DNA of 64,000 bases from Bacteroidales bacterium UBA5326. Lineage in GTDB: Bacteria; Bacteroidota; Bacteroidia; Bacteroidales; UBA932. Shown piece by piece: positions 41,155 through 49,785 of the stretch. The notes under the pieces were generated by a model. That model worked only from the letters and a program-made list of their open reading frames with translations. It ran no database searches and had not been told where the DNA came from. Each line of letters begins with the position of its first letter. The first letter of the stretch is position 1. The stretch lies in NCBI GenBank assembly GCA_002408205.1, contig DHQY01000014.1, positions 341,073 through 405,072 on the forward strand. Reading direction: 5' to 3'. The translations under genes were made by a program, and so were the position numbers.

Positions 41155-42942
41155 TTATTGGACAGTAATAGCATTAAACTTACACTTCTGATAACATACC
41201 CCGCAATGGATACAAATCTCCTGGTTGATGGTATGAGGCTGACGTTTTTCACCGGTGATGGCCTGAACGGGACAATTGCGTGCGCAGAGAGTACAACCCG
41301 TACATACGTCAGGATTTATGAAATAGTGACGCAAAGCCCGGCATTGACCGGCAGGACAAACCTTATCCTGCACGTGGGCCAGGTACTCGTCATAGAAATT
41401 ATCAAGAGTGGAAAGAACCGGGTTGGGAGAGGTCTGACCCAGTCCGCACAAAGCGGTATCCTTAATCACCAGAGCCAGGTTCCGCAATTGTTCCAGGTCA
41501 CCCATATTGCCTTTCCCATTGCAAATCTTCTCCAGCAGTTCCAGCATACGCTTGTTGCCAACACGGCAGGGTGTACATTTTCCGCAGGACTCCTCTACAA
41601 TGAATTCCAGGTAGAATTTGGCAATGCCAACCATACAGTCGTCCTCGTCCATTACGATCATGCCTCCCGATCCCATCATAGAACCCGCAGCCACAAGGCT
41701 GTCAAAGTCAATGGGGGTGTCGAGGTGTTTCTGGGTAAGGCAACCTCCGGAAGGACCGCCCGTCTGAACGGCTTTAAATTTCTTGCCGCCCTTGATACCA
41801 CCGCCGATCTCATAAATGATTTCCCGCAGGGTAATCCCCATGGGCACTTCAATAAGACCTACGTTATTAATCTTGCCGGCCAGTGCGAATACTTTGGTGC
41901 CTTTTGATTTTTCCGTACCGATACTGGAGAACCACTCCGGTCCCTTGAGGAAGATAACGGGGATATTGGCATACGTTTCCACGTTGTTCACGTTGGTGGG
42001 TTTGCCAAGGTATCCGCTCTGAGCAGGGAACGGCGGCTTGAATGTAGGTTCACCCCGTGACCCTTCCATGGAGTGGATCAAAGCGGTTTCCTCTCCGCAG
42101 ACAAAAGCGCCTGCACCGTAACGCAATTCCATGTCGAATGAGAATTTGCTTCCCAGTATGTTTTCGCCCAACAGTCCGCATTCGCGTGCCTGTTCAATGG
42201 CAATTTGCAAACGTTTGATAGCCAGAGGATATTCAGCACGAATGTAAACCAGCCCCTTGCTGGCTCCAATGCAATAGCCGCAAATAGCCATAGCCTCAAT
42301 GATTGAGTTGGGGTCACCTTCCAGGATGGAACGGTCCATGAAAGCACCCGGGTCTCCTTCGTCTGCGTTACATACTACATACTTCTGATCTGCACTGTTC
42401 TTGCTGGCGATCTCCCATTTTAAACCGGTAGGAAAACCGGCTCCGCCCCTGCCGCGCAAACCGCTCTGCTTGACCATATCAATGGCCTGCTGCGGAGTAA
42501 GGTCGGCAAGCACCTGTGCCAATGCGGAATAACCGTCACGTGCAATATATTCGTCAATATTTTCGGGATTGATGAAGCCGCAGTTACGTAAAGCAATACG
42601 GATCTGTTTCTGGTAAAATCCCATGTGTTTGGAGTCAGCCACATGCTCCTGCGTTTTGGGATTTTCATAGAGTAACCTGGTTACCTTTCTTCCTTTGAGA
42701 ACATGTTCGGCAATAATTTCTTCCGCATCTTCGGGTTTGACCTGGGTGTAAAAAGTATTGTCGGGGATCACCTTCACAATAGGTCCTTTTTCGCAGAAAC
42801 CAAAACATCCGGTGGTAACCACCTGAGCATCTTCCTCCAGCCCATGGGCTTTAAGGGACGCATTAAGGTTTTCTACAATTTGTGCGCTTGCAGAAGCCCG
42901 GCATCCGGTTCCTCCGCAAACAAGTAATTGCATTTTATACAT
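41155..42942 (-). CDS. hndC: NuoF-like NAD(P)H/FMN subunit of the hydrogenase (HndC/HydB type)
   Basis: At 595 residues it combines an N-terminal thioredoxin-like [2Fe-2S] domain (CGGTGCRAS, TTGCFGFCEKGP), the NuoF core with the glycine-rich NADH site (GLRGRGGAGFPTGLKW) and the FMN region (CNADEGDPGAFMDR), an SLBB region, a [4Fe-4S] motif (CGKCTPCRVG) and a C-terminal 2[4Fe-4S] ferredoxin domain (CTGCTLCARNCP, CIHCGVCYQKC). This is the flavin-bearing subunit where bifurcation is thought to occur in HydABC complexes. 8 bp before hndD. Confidence 0.95.
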   Translation of the reverse strand: MYKMQLLVCGGTGCRASASAQIVENLNASLKAHGLEEDAQVVTTGCFGFCEKGPIVKVIPDNTFYTQVKPEDAEEIIAEHVLKGRKVTRLLYENPKTQEHVADSKHMGFYQKQIRIALRNCGFINPENIDEYIARDGYSALAQVLADLTPQQAIDMVKQSGLRGRGGAGFPTGLKWEIASKNSADQKYVVCNADEGDPGAFMDRSILEGDPNSIIEAMAICGYCIGASKGLVYIRAEYPLAIKRLQIAIEQARECGLLGENILGSKFSFDMELRYGAGAFVCGEETALIHSMEGSRGEPTFKPPFPAQSGYLGKPTNVNNVETYANIPVIFLKGPEWFSSIGTEKSKGTKVFALAGKINNVGLIEVPMGITLREIIYEIGGGIKGGKKFKAVQTGGPSGGCLTQKHLDTPIDFDSLVAAGSMMGSGGMIVMDEDDCMVGIAKFYLEFIVEESCGKCTPCRVGNKRMLELLEKICNGKGNMGDLEQLRNLALVIKDTALCGLGQTSPNPVLSTLDNFYDEYLAHVQDKVCPAGQCRALRHYFINPDVCTGCTLCARNCPVQAITGEKRQPHTINQEICIHCGVCYQKCKFNAITVQ

Positions 42943-42963
42943 TATGGTCTTATGTTATTAGTA

Positions 42964-43353
42964 TTAAATCGTCTGGTAGTTTACTGGAAGAATGCCGTCA
43001 AGCAACTCATTCTTAAGAATGTATTTATCTACTATTTCGCCTGCTTTTTTAACGTCTACATATGAAAATACCACGGGATCGTGTCCGGGTTTCTTAACTT
43101 CAACCGTAGGTTCAGCATAGCAATAACCCATGCATCCGGTCTGTGTGATAACGGCGGGTACCTTTTCTTTTTCAACCTTTTCAAGAAGAGCATTCATAAC
43201 CTCGCGTGCGCCCGATGCAATCCCGCAGGTAGCCATAGCCACTTTTATCTGCACCAGACTTTCGGGATTATTGCTTTTCTCCCTAATGTCCATACTTTGT
43301 TCGAGTTGCAGTTTTCTGTTTCGCAAATCGTCCAATGATTTAATTTTAGTCAT
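42964..43353 (-). CDS. hndB: [2Fe-2S] thioredoxin-like hydrogenase subunit (HndB type)
   Basis: A 129-residue ferredoxin-fold protein with cluster cysteines in VAMATCGIASGAREV and ITQTGCMGYCYAEP. It matches HndB of the tetrameric NADP-reducing hydrogenase HndABCD. It heads the hydrogenase structural genes, 59 bp after the upstream ATPase gene, the largest gap in the whole run; an internal promoter could lie there, but no perfect TAnnTTTG is seen. Confidence 0.9.
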   Translation of the reverse strand: MTKIKSLDDLRNRKLQLEQSMDIREKSNNPESLVQIKVAMATCGIASGAREVMNALLEKVEKEKVPAVITQTGCMGYCYAEPTVEVKKPGHDPVVFSYVDVKKAGEIVDKYILKNELLDGILPVNYQTI

Positions 43354-43412
43354 ATCAATAAACTGTTAAAAAATAATGTATCATTTAAATGAATCCGCAA
43401 AATAAGCCCAAA

Positions 43413-43967
43413 TTATTGGATTTGGCAAACTTTAAGGTCATTTTGATTTTCTGTGATCATCTCCTGCAACATCTTTATTACGTGAACGTCCGTCAGCGGA
43501 AGACCATCCAGAACTTCCCTTATTTCCGGGGTGGCAATGCGGTAACAACGGTGATCGTATTCGTAGGTATATTCAAACTCAACCCGGGGATTTGCCGAGA
43601 TAAGGAGTACCATGGCATTGGGCAGATCGCCCATGGGAGGCCGATCCAGATGACTGTATTCAAACCAGACGGTCAGGGAAGTTCCTTTTCCGGGTTCCGA
43701 GGAGACCTCCAACCCTCCTCCGGCCTGTTCGGCTGCCTGCCTGAGCAACGGCACGCCCAAACCCACCTTTCGTGTGGTTCTTGAAGTGAAAAAGGGATCC
43801 GAAAGTTTACTCAGCTGTTCGGGTGTCATGCCTTTCCCGTTATCCTCAACGGTCATGGTCACCTGGTTATCCACAGGATTTTCCCCGATATATACTTTAA
43901 TAAAGGTAGCCCCGGCTACCAGTGAGTTTTGGACAATATCCAGCAAATGCAAGGCGAGATCATTCAT
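43413..43967 (-). CDS. Histidine-kinase-type ATPase domain protein
   Basis: A 184-residue protein made of a Bergerat-fold ATPase: N box LDIVQNSLVAGA, G1 VEDNGKGMTPEQL, a lid segment SDPFFTSRTT, G2 KVGLGVPLLRQAAEQAGGG and GKGTSLTVWF. There is no HisKA dimerisation domain and no phospho-His, so it is not a classical sensor kinase; it could act in a partner switch or on a partner protein. The C-terminal 60 residues are not recognised. It stands 2 bp after the PHP gene and just before hndB. A role in hydrogenase regulation is inferred from position only. Confidence 0.8.
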   Translation of the reverse strand: MNDLALHLLDIVQNSLVAGATFIKVYIGENPVDNQVTMTVEDNGKGMTPEQLSKLSDPFFTSRTTRKVGLGVPLLRQAAEQAGGGLEVSSEPGKGTSLTVWFEYSHLDRPPMGDLPNAMVLLISANPRVEFEYTYEYDHRCYRIATPEIREVLDGLPLTDVHVIKMLQEMITENQNDLKVCQIQ

Positions 43968-43969
43968 AG

Positions 43970-44686
43970 TTACTGTCTGATAAAGGCGTTTCTAAGTCCA
44001 TGGAAATCTATTGTTTCCATCTGAAATTCTGTGAATACCGACCCCACATCCTGAATGAAATGAGCGTCGGATGAGCGAATGAAAAAATAGTCTTTCAGGT
44101 AGGGGTTGGAGGTAATAAAAGCCTGCGGCGTGATATGCCTGGAGAGTTCCAGGGCGTCTACTTTCAAATCGGGGGGCAAAAAACCAAGCTGGCTGATCAT
44201 CGAGTCCCGCATTTTATTAATGTGGGCAGGGATAAAAAGACCGCCAATGGAATGCACAAATGCTTCTACCTGTTCAATGGTTCTGTCCAGTGCAGAAATA
44301 AGCAGCCAGGGAGCTTCGCCCAACACCTGCTCGTTGGTATCTATCCAGAACTGGTATCCGAATTTTTCAGGATTGTTCTCAATATGCGGAAGGTATGTAT
44401 CAAGAAAAGACTGGAGTTCCTGTCGTTGTCCGGGAGTTTCTACCAATGCCAGGCAATGCACTTCTTCTTTGGTGGTAATCTCGGCGCCACAGATCACCTC
44501 CAAACCCAGCCCGGCGCCAAGCTCCTGTATTACGGGAGCCTGCAAAGTGCTGTTGTGGTCCGTTATGGCAATCATCTGCACACCTTTCCCAAGAGCCGCT
44601 TCTACAATATGGCGTGGTGTCATCTCTATATCGCCGCAGGGCGATAAAAAGGTATGGATATGCAGATCTGCCTTTACAGAGATCAT
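43970..44686 (-). CDS. PHP-domain phosphoesterase-like protein
   Basis: A 238-residue PHP domain protein. Metal-binding residues appear as ADLHIHTFLSPCGD, AITDHNS, GAEITTKEEVHCLAL, an FIPAHIN segment and SSDAHFIQDVG. PHP proteins are metal-dependent phosphoesterases acting on nucleotides, sugar phosphates or phosphoproteins; the substrate here is unknown. The conserved position between a DRTGG protein and an ATPase next to a hydrogenase suggests it handles a signalling nucleotide or phosphoprotein in this module (inference). Confidence 0.88.
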   Translation of the reverse strand: MISVKADLHIHTFLSPCGDIEMTPRHIVEAALGKGVQMIAITDHNSTLQAPVIQELGAGLGLEVICGAEITTKEEVHCLALVETPGQRQELQSFLDTYLPHIENNPEKFGYQFWIDTNEQVLGEAPWLLISALDRTIEQVEAFVHSIGGLFIPAHINKMRDSMISQLGFLPPDLKVDALELSRHITPQAFITSNPYLKDYFFIRSSDAHFIQDVGSVFTEFQMETIDFHGLRNAFIRQ

Positions 44687-44688
44687 GA

Positions 44689-45024
44689 TCAGCAGTGGAG
44701 CAGCCCGTACAGTCGCCCCGATGTTTCAAATGCTTCTTCCCCGGTTCCGAGTATCGGAATTCCTTCCTGTTTAGCCAGGTCAAGGGTATCTGCGTCGGGT
44801 TCATAGCCTTTGACAAGAACAATGGCGGCCAGTTCTTTCAAAGACGCCACCGCCATTATGTTTTTATGGGTTTGCAGTGTGATCCACACATGGTTGGCCT
44901 CGGCATGTCCCATAACATCGCTCAGAAGGTCAGAAGTATAACCTCCTTTAATAACGTTTCCCAGGTTGCCTTCTCCGGCAAAAACGCGCAGATTCAACGC
45001 GTCTTTCATATCTTTTACAGTCAT
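44689..45024 (-). CDS. DRTGG-domain protein, copy 2
   Basis: A 111-residue protein starting at ATG 45024 (MTVKDMKDALNLRVFAGEG). The frame is open further upstream but that part lies in the previous gene. It resembles the DRTGG domain found between CBS and phosphotransacetylase-type domains in other proteins and is here stand-alone. The fold is suspected to bind nucleotides or ligands; function is unknown. It is a paralog of the 114-residue protein encoded at 46763-47107: both start MTV, carry an SDLxSDV segment and end with a glycine-containing C-terminus. Confidence 0.78.
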   Translation of the reverse strand: MTVKDMKDALNLRVFAGEGNLGNVIKGGYTSDLLSDVMGHAEANHVWITLQTHKNIMAVASLKELAAIVLVKGYEPDADTLDLAKQEGIPILGTGEEAFETSGRLYGLLHC

Positions 45025-45031
45025 AGCACAG

Positions 45032-46345
45032 TTATTTGTTAAATCGCTTCTTTCCCCAGATTTGTTCAATTGTAGCAGGATCGGCTTCGTGGGCGTGGAT
45101 AAGCAGGCAATTGTCCAGTGATGCCCTGCCGCAGACGATATCGTCTGCCAGGGCTTCACACGAAGGAGCCCCGCAGGCCCCGCAGTCAATATTCGGCAGC
45201 AGCCGGCGTAATCTGCGCGATTCCTCCATACGTTCCAGGGCTATATTAATATCGGAATGATATTTTACCATGGCCCGGGGTTCTATCTTATCCATAGGTA
45301 TACACCCCGAACAGGTCTCCCGGAAAGATTCATCCAATGGATGCTTATCGGGAAGGTCTTTGGCCAGCTGATCCAGTCTTTCTTTAACCAGAAACCGGTT
45401 ACTCTGAACAAGGATCCCTCCGCAGCACGACATATCACAGGCACGAAGTTCCAGATAATCAACACCCGTTATCTCCTCATTTTCAAGTCGTTCAAGAAAA
45501 TCAATCACATTGGGCATACTGTCAATGGCCAGGGAGCGGCCCCGTATATGTGAGGCTTCACCACCGGTAGTCGCCCATTGTATGCCGGTTTTGGAAAGAG
45601 AAGAGTGTACCAGCGAGCAATGTTCAGAATCGTTCCTTTTTTGTTTGTAAGCAAGGAACACTTTATTATATAGCTGCGTCATGTTAATGACTCCGTTGAT
45701 GGGCGAAACATACCCGCCCACCGGAGCTTTAATGGCGGCAATCTTGGCCGCACAGGGCGTAACGTAAAAAATACCCACATCGTCAAGGGGAACCCCATGT
45801 CGGGCATAATCTCCCCTGTAATATTGAGCGGTTACCTCCAACGGGGGCAGTAACCGCAAAATCTGATCTGCAAACACGGGAAAACGCACTTGGATGAGCC
45901 TGATAACTGCCGGACAAAACGAGGAGATCACCGGTTTTGACCCTTCAAAGGTGTCAATATACTTATTTATCTCATCTACAAGCAGGTCAACTCCCTGTTC
46001 TACCGTACATAATTCAGTAAAACCGATTTCGTACAGGACACTGTTGATCTCTTCCAGCGTAAGTTTCTCCTGAAACTGAGCAAAGAATATGGCCGGGATC
46101 AGGAGGATACGGTGTTTATAATTGAATATCTGCGTAATATCATCATCTTCCACCACAACGGCTCTGGAAGGACAGACATTAAAACATTCTCCGCAATCGA
46201 CACATAAACCCGGATGGAGTGTGGCCTTTCCGCCGGTTACCCTGAGTGCTTCGGTTGGACAAACACGCATGCAACGCGAACACCCTATGCACGCTTCCTG
46301 GCGGATCCGGAGTGCGTGATGAAACATATGCGGTTGCTTATCCAT
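45032..46345 (-). CDS. Hydrogenase-like iron-sulfur protein, probable redox/H2 sensor
   Basis: A 437-residue protein with two N-terminal [4Fe-4S] motifs (CIGCSRCMRVCP, CVDCGECFNVCP), a hydrogenase large-subunit C-terminal-like domain, and a C-terminal Fe-S (FeS/PF04060-type) motif (CGACGAPSCEALADDIVCG). The H-cluster signatures are altered: SSFCPAV instead of TSCCPAW, TPCAAK instead of MPCxxK, and ACDMSCCGG for the last. The four Cys that hold the cubane remain, but the proton-shuttle Cys is Phe and the proton-path Glu is lost, so it is unlikely to be a catalytic hydrogenase. It resembles HydS-type sensory proteins and sits amid ATPase and DRTGG genes. Confidence 0.85.
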   Translation of the reverse strand: MDKQPHMFHHALRIRQEACIGCSRCMRVCPTEALRVTGGKATLHPGLCVDCGECFNVCPSRAVVVEDDDITQIFNYKHRILLIPAIFFAQFQEKLTLEEINSVLYEIGFTELCTVEQGVDLLVDEINKYIDTFEGSKPVISSFCPAVIRLIQVRFPVFADQILRLLPPLEVTAQYYRGDYARHGVPLDDVGIFYVTPCAAKIAAIKAPVGGYVSPINGVINMTQLYNKVFLAYKQKRNDSEHCSLVHSSLSKTGIQWATTGGEASHIRGRSLAIDSMPNVIDFLERLENEEITGVDYLELRACDMSCCGGILVQSNRFLVKERLDQLAKDLPDKHPLDESFRETCSGCIPMDKIEPRAMVKYHSDINIALERMEESRRLRRLLPNIDCGACGAPSCEALADDIVCGRASLDNCLLIHAHEADPATIEQIWGKKRFNK

Positions 46346-46349
46346 AATA

Positions 46350-46763
46350 TTATTTAATTAGTATGGTTATCTCCAACGTGGTGCCTTTTCCGGGAATGGA
46401 ATGTATGTTCAGGACATCGGCATTCCGGCTGATATTGGGTAACCCCATTCCCGCGCCAAATCCCATTTCGCGAACTTCCTGTGAAGCTGTGGAAAAACCC
46501 GGGGTCATGGCTTTTTCTATATCTTCAATACCGGGCCCTTCATCCACAAGTCTCAGAAAAACACGCTCGGGATCTATATCGGCAGTAATAATTCCTTTGT
46601 ATGCATGAGCAACTATATTTACCTCGGCTTCATACAAAGCCACGACAACTCTTTTGATAACGGACGCATCAACTCCCAATTGTTTAAGAGCCCGTTTTAC
46701 CTGGGACGAAGCTGTCCCGGCCATTGTAAAATCTCCTCCCTGTATATTAAACGATAAGTTCAC
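46350..46763 (-). CDS. RsbW-like anti-sigma/serine kinase-type ATPase
   Basis: A 137-residue Bergerat-fold ATPase resembling anti-sigma factor kinases: N box ALYEAEVNIVAHA, G1 VDEGPGIEDIEKA, the G2 GFGAGMGLPNI and GKGTTLEITILI. It starts at GTG 46763, sharing a base with the stop of the upstream gene; a later Met would delete the first beta strand. RsbW-type proteins bind or phosphorylate partners in partner-switching systems. No sigma factor or STAS partner is nearby, so its target is unknown; the DRTGG proteins beside it are candidates. Confidence 0.85.
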   Translation of the reverse strand: MNLSFNIQGGDFTMAGTASSQVKRALKQLGVDASVIKRVVVALYEAEVNIVAHAYKGIITADIDPERVFLRLVDEGPGIEDIEKAMTPGFSTASQEVREMGFGAGMGLPNISRNADVLNIHSIPGKGTTLEITILIK

Positions 46764-47107
46764 TAAAACACACCTTTCATTCCGGCGCTGTATAAAATTC
46801 CTGCCGTTTTAAACATCGAGAACGGGCTCTGGATAAGAACCATATCGTTCTCACATGCAAGGTCCAACATTTCCTGAGTAGGTACTTTGCCTCTAACCAG
46901 CAGAATATACCGGAGATCACTCATCTCGGCCGTTCGTATGCTTTGCACATTGGCAAGTCCTGTCATCAGCAAGAAATCGGATCGGCGAACAGTTAATACA
47001 TCGCTCATCAGGTCCGATGCAAAACAATAATCCACCACATCATCTTCTTTTATATTACCGCATAAAAGCGTACCGTTAACCAGTGACACTATTTCCTGAA
47101 CAGTCAT
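46763..47107 (-). CDS. DRTGG-domain protein, copy 1
   Basis: A 114-residue stand-alone DRTGG-like protein (MTVQEIVSLVNGTLLCGNI start; FASDLMSDVLTV in the middle). It overlaps the RsbW-like gene by one base, indicating translational coupling. Its paralog lies at 44689-45024. No catalytic motif is seen. It opens the hydrogenase-regulatory segment, 6 bp after the acyltransferase-like gene. Confidence 0.75.
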   Translation of the reverse strand: MTVQEIVSLVNGTLLCGNIKEDDVVDYCFASDLMSDVLTVRRSDFLLMTGLANVQSIRTAEMSDLRYILLVRGKVPTQEMLDLACENDMVLIQSPFSMFKTAGILYSAGMKGVF

Positions 47108-47113
47108 TTTATC

Positions 47114-48241
47114 TTATTTTTTTGTATCAATGTTTTTTATATAACAACGTCTGCGCATATAAAGTCTGGTATCGTACTCTTTCCAGACATCTATGGCGTG
47201 ATTGGATTCAATTTGCGGATTGGTAACAGCCCATCGCAGGTTGCGTTTTATGGCCGTGTGGTTTGTTTTGTAATGGTAAATAGAGCTGAGCCCCCTTCCC
47301 TTCCATTCGGGATGGGCCCCGTTGAGCATGAGGTCAATATCCTTATAAAACAGAAAAGCTTTCAATAAATGGAACCAGCCGAAGGGAAACAGGTATCCTC
47401 GGGCTTTCTGCAGCGCCTTGGAGAGGCTGGGAAAACATATTGAAAATGCGACAACCTGATTATTTTCGTTCATCACAAAAGAGGAAAGAGACGGAGTAAT
47501 GAGTTTCATATAAAAACCGGCATTGGCTTTTATTTCTTCCGGGGTAAGGGGAATGAAATTATATACAGCCATGAAGCTCCTGTTGTACATTTTGAAAAAA
47601 TCATCGAGATAAGGCTGAAAATCCTTTGGAGACTTCCATTTTAACAAATGCAGGTTATAGCGTTTCAGAATCACGTCATTCAGACGCTCCACTTTATCAG
47701 GTATAGGTTGTTTTGCCGGCATGATATACTGAAGCCAGTCCACCTCCTTAATGAATCCGAGTTTTTCCAGGAATCCGGGATAATAGGCATAGTTGTAGAT
47801 ACAATTAAACTGTGGGATGTTCTCAAAACCTTCAACCAGCATTCCCTGTTTATACCAGGTGTTATATCCCAGCGGACCGTGTATCTGGTCCATACCTTGC
47901 GACCGGCCCCAGGCGGCAATGGCATCTATCAGCGCCCGGGCCACCTCAAAGTCTTCTATCACATCAAACCAGCCGAAACGCACCCGTTTGTAATTATATA
48001 ATTGATTGGCGCGGGGATTGATTATTCCCACAATACGTCCTGCTATTTGTCCTTTTTGGTCGCATGCAATAAGGATTTTCCTTTTGCAGTAAGACATACA
48101 GGGGGAATCGAATATGCTGTTAACTTCGTCAAAAACAAGCGTGGGAACGTATTGGGGACAATTTTTATATAACCGTAAAGGAAATCTGCAAAACCGTCTG
48201 AGTTCCTTCCGTGTGGTGATCTCTCTTATGTCAAAAATCAT
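47114..48241 (-). CDS. GNAT-like acyltransferase family protein
   Basis: A 375-residue protein widespread in Bacteroidota and usually annotated as an N-acetyltransferase. The acetyl-CoA-site type motif is weak (KGQIAGRIVGIINPRANQ), with conserved segments IHGPLGYNTWYKQGMLVEGF and YYPGFLEKLGFIKEVDWLQY; the C-terminal half (MYNRSFMAVYNFIPLTPEE) looks like a second GNAT lobe. Substrate unknown. Its start overlaps the tcdA stop by 4 bp and it precedes the DRTGG gene by 6 bp, thus linking housekeeping genes to the regulatory module. Confidence 0.7.
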   Translation of the reverse strand: MIFDIREITTRKELRRFCRFPLRLYKNCPQYVPTLVFDEVNSIFDSPCMSYCKRKILIACDQKGQIAGRIVGIINPRANQLYNYKRVRFGWFDVIEDFEVARALIDAIAAWGRSQGMDQIHGPLGYNTWYKQGMLVEGFENIPQFNCIYNYAYYPGFLEKLGFIKEVDWLQYIMPAKQPIPDKVERLNDVILKRYNLHLLKWKSPKDFQPYLDDFFKMYNRSFMAVYNFIPLTPEEIKANAGFYMKLITPSLSSFVMNENNQVVAFSICFPSLSKALQKARGYLFPFGWFHLLKAFLFYKDIDLMLNGAHPEWKGRGLSSIYHYKTNHTAIKRNLRWAVTNPQIESNHAIDVWKEYDTRLYMRRRCYIKNIDTKK

Positions 48242-48990
48242 ATCAATTCGTTAAGGGAATTTTCAAAGATACAAAAATCTATTATATCCCGTATAGCAGT
48301 CTGGGCGCACACACATCCGAAAACAGCCGGGAGGTAGGATATAGTACCCACCTGTGATTTTTTGTTTCTGTCGTCGCAGGGAATGACCGCTCCCGGGTCC
48401 GGAAGCTCCTGGGAAAAAACCACTTTAAACCCTTTCCGGACACCCAGTTTGCGTAATCTTTTACGCAACATGAAGGCCAGCGGACAATTGAAGCTTTTGG
48501 ATATATCGCTTACCCTTACCTGCGTGGCATCCATTTTGGCGCCGGCACCCATGGCACTCACCAGGGGAAGGCTATGTTCCATACAATAACATATAAGGGC
48601 AATCTTTGGGGAAAGCGTATCTATGGCATCCACCACATAGGAGGGCATGAATCCCTCCAGGAGACGGGGAACGGATTGTTCATCAAGATATTCTTCAATG
48701 AGCGTGAGCCCGATGACAGGATTGATTTCCCTCAGACGGGCCGCCATTACCTGCGTTTTCATAAGGCCCTCTGTGCTCACCAGAGCAGGCAATTGACGAT
48801 TGCGGTTTGTAAGGGTTACCTTGTCGTTATCTATCAGAATAAGATGACCCACACCGGCCCGGGCCAGCATCTCGGCCGCATAGGAACCTACGCCTCCCAG
48901 ACCGGCCACCAGCACAGTGCTTTTTTTTAATTTATCCAGTCCGTCAGTACCTACAAGCCATTCAGATCTCGTCAGCCAATGTTCGTCCAT
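48238..48990 (-). CDS. tcdA: tRNA threonylcarbamoyladenosine dehydratase
   Basis: A 250-residue E1/ThiF-like enzyme that cyclises t6A37 of tRNA to ct6A with ATP. The nucleotide-binding motif is VAGLGGVGSYAAEMLARAG and the Arg finger segment is DNDKVTLTNRNRQ; VVDAIDTLSPKIAL is also characteristic of the TcdA/CsdL branch rather than MoeB or ThiF. It lies 4 bp after mazG and overlaps the next gene. Confidence 0.93.
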   Translation of the reverse strand: MDEHWLTRSEWLVGTDGLDKLKKSTVLVAGLGGVGSYAAEMLARAGVGHLILIDNDKVTLTNRNRQLPALVSTEGLMKTQVMAARLREINPVIGLTLIEEYLDEQSVPRLLEGFMPSYVVDAIDTLSPKIALICYCMEHSLPLVSAMGAGAKMDATQVRVSDISKSFNCPLAFMLRKRLRKLGVRKGFKVVFSQELPDPGAVIPCDDRNKKSQVGTISYLPAVFGCVCAQTAIRDIIDFCIFENSLNELI

Positions 48991-48994
48991 ACAA

Positions 48995-49780
48995 TCATTC
49001 CTTATCGCGACATTTTGCCTCCTGCCATATCTCCTCCATTTGTCCCAATGTCATATCCTTTAGTGAACGACCTTGTTTTATTGTTTTTTCCTCGAGGTAT
49101 TCAAAGCGGTCAATGAATCTTCTGTTCGTTCGTTCAAGCGCCGTCTCGGGGTTAATTCCGTAGAGACGGGCCGCGTTAACCAGGGCGAATAACACATCCC
49201 CGAATTCAGCCTCCATCCGGTCCGCGTCGGCTTTTTCCCATTCGGCCTTAAATTCCCCTAATTCTTCGGTGACCTTATCCCACACCTGCTCCCGGACTTC
49301 CCAGTCGAATCCCAGTGCACGTACTTTATCCTGGACACGGTACGCTTTGACCAGCGCCGGCAGACCACTTGGGACTCCCGAAAGTACCGACTTGTTTCCG
49401 TCTTTTTCTTTGATCTTTAATTGTTCCCAATTCCGGATAACCTCGGCAGAATTATCAGCCTCTATGGTTCCAAAAACATGCGGATGTCTGTAAATCAGTT
49501 TTTCACAAAGGCGATTGATCACGTAATCCATGTCAAATGCGCCTTTTTCTTCTCCTATCTTTGCATAGAACACTATATGAAGCAACAAATCGCCCAATTC
49601 CTTGGAGATCTCGTGCAGGTCATTTTCAAGAATGGCATCACTGAGCTCATACGTCTCTTCAATGGTAAGGGTGCGAAGGGTATCTAAAGTCTGTTCCCTG
49701 TCCCAGGGACACTCGGCACGTAACCGGTCCATTATGTCGAGGAGTTTTCCAAAATCCTCCGTTACTTTTTTTCTATCCAT
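48995..49780 (-). CDS. mazG: Nucleoside triphosphate pyrophosphohydrolase MazG
   Basis: A 261-residue protein with two MazG folds that hydrolyses (d)NTPs to monophosphates and limits mutagenic nucleotides. The first domain has the EXXE...EXXD metal motif (EETYELSDAI, KELGDLLLHIVFYA) and the second ELGEFKAEW with EFGDVLFALVN. Length is typical. Second gene of the long run, 5 bp after the SAM hydrolase gene. Confidence 0.94.
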   Translation of the reverse strand: MDRKKVTEDFGKLLDIMDRLRAECPWDREQTLDTLRTLTIEETYELSDAILENDLHEISKELGDLLLHIVFYAKIGEEKGAFDMDYVINRLCEKLIYRHPHVFGTIEADNSAEVIRNWEQLKIKEKDGNKSVLSGVPSGLPALVKAYRVQDKVRALGFDWEVREQVWDKVTEELGEFKAEWEKADADRMEAEFGDVLFALVNAARLYGINPETALERTNRRFIDRFEYLEEKTIKQGRSLKDMTLGQMEEIWQEAKCRDKE

Positions 49781-49785
49781 GTATC

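Noticed and set aside
41158..41907. Open frame of 249 codons antisense to hndC
   Set aside because: No domain; composition follows the reverse complement of conserved hndC codons.
45025..45189. 55-codon N-terminal extension of the second DRTGG protein
   Set aside because: It overlaps the 3' end of the Fe-S protein gene in another frame; the ATG at 45024 matches its paralog's start.
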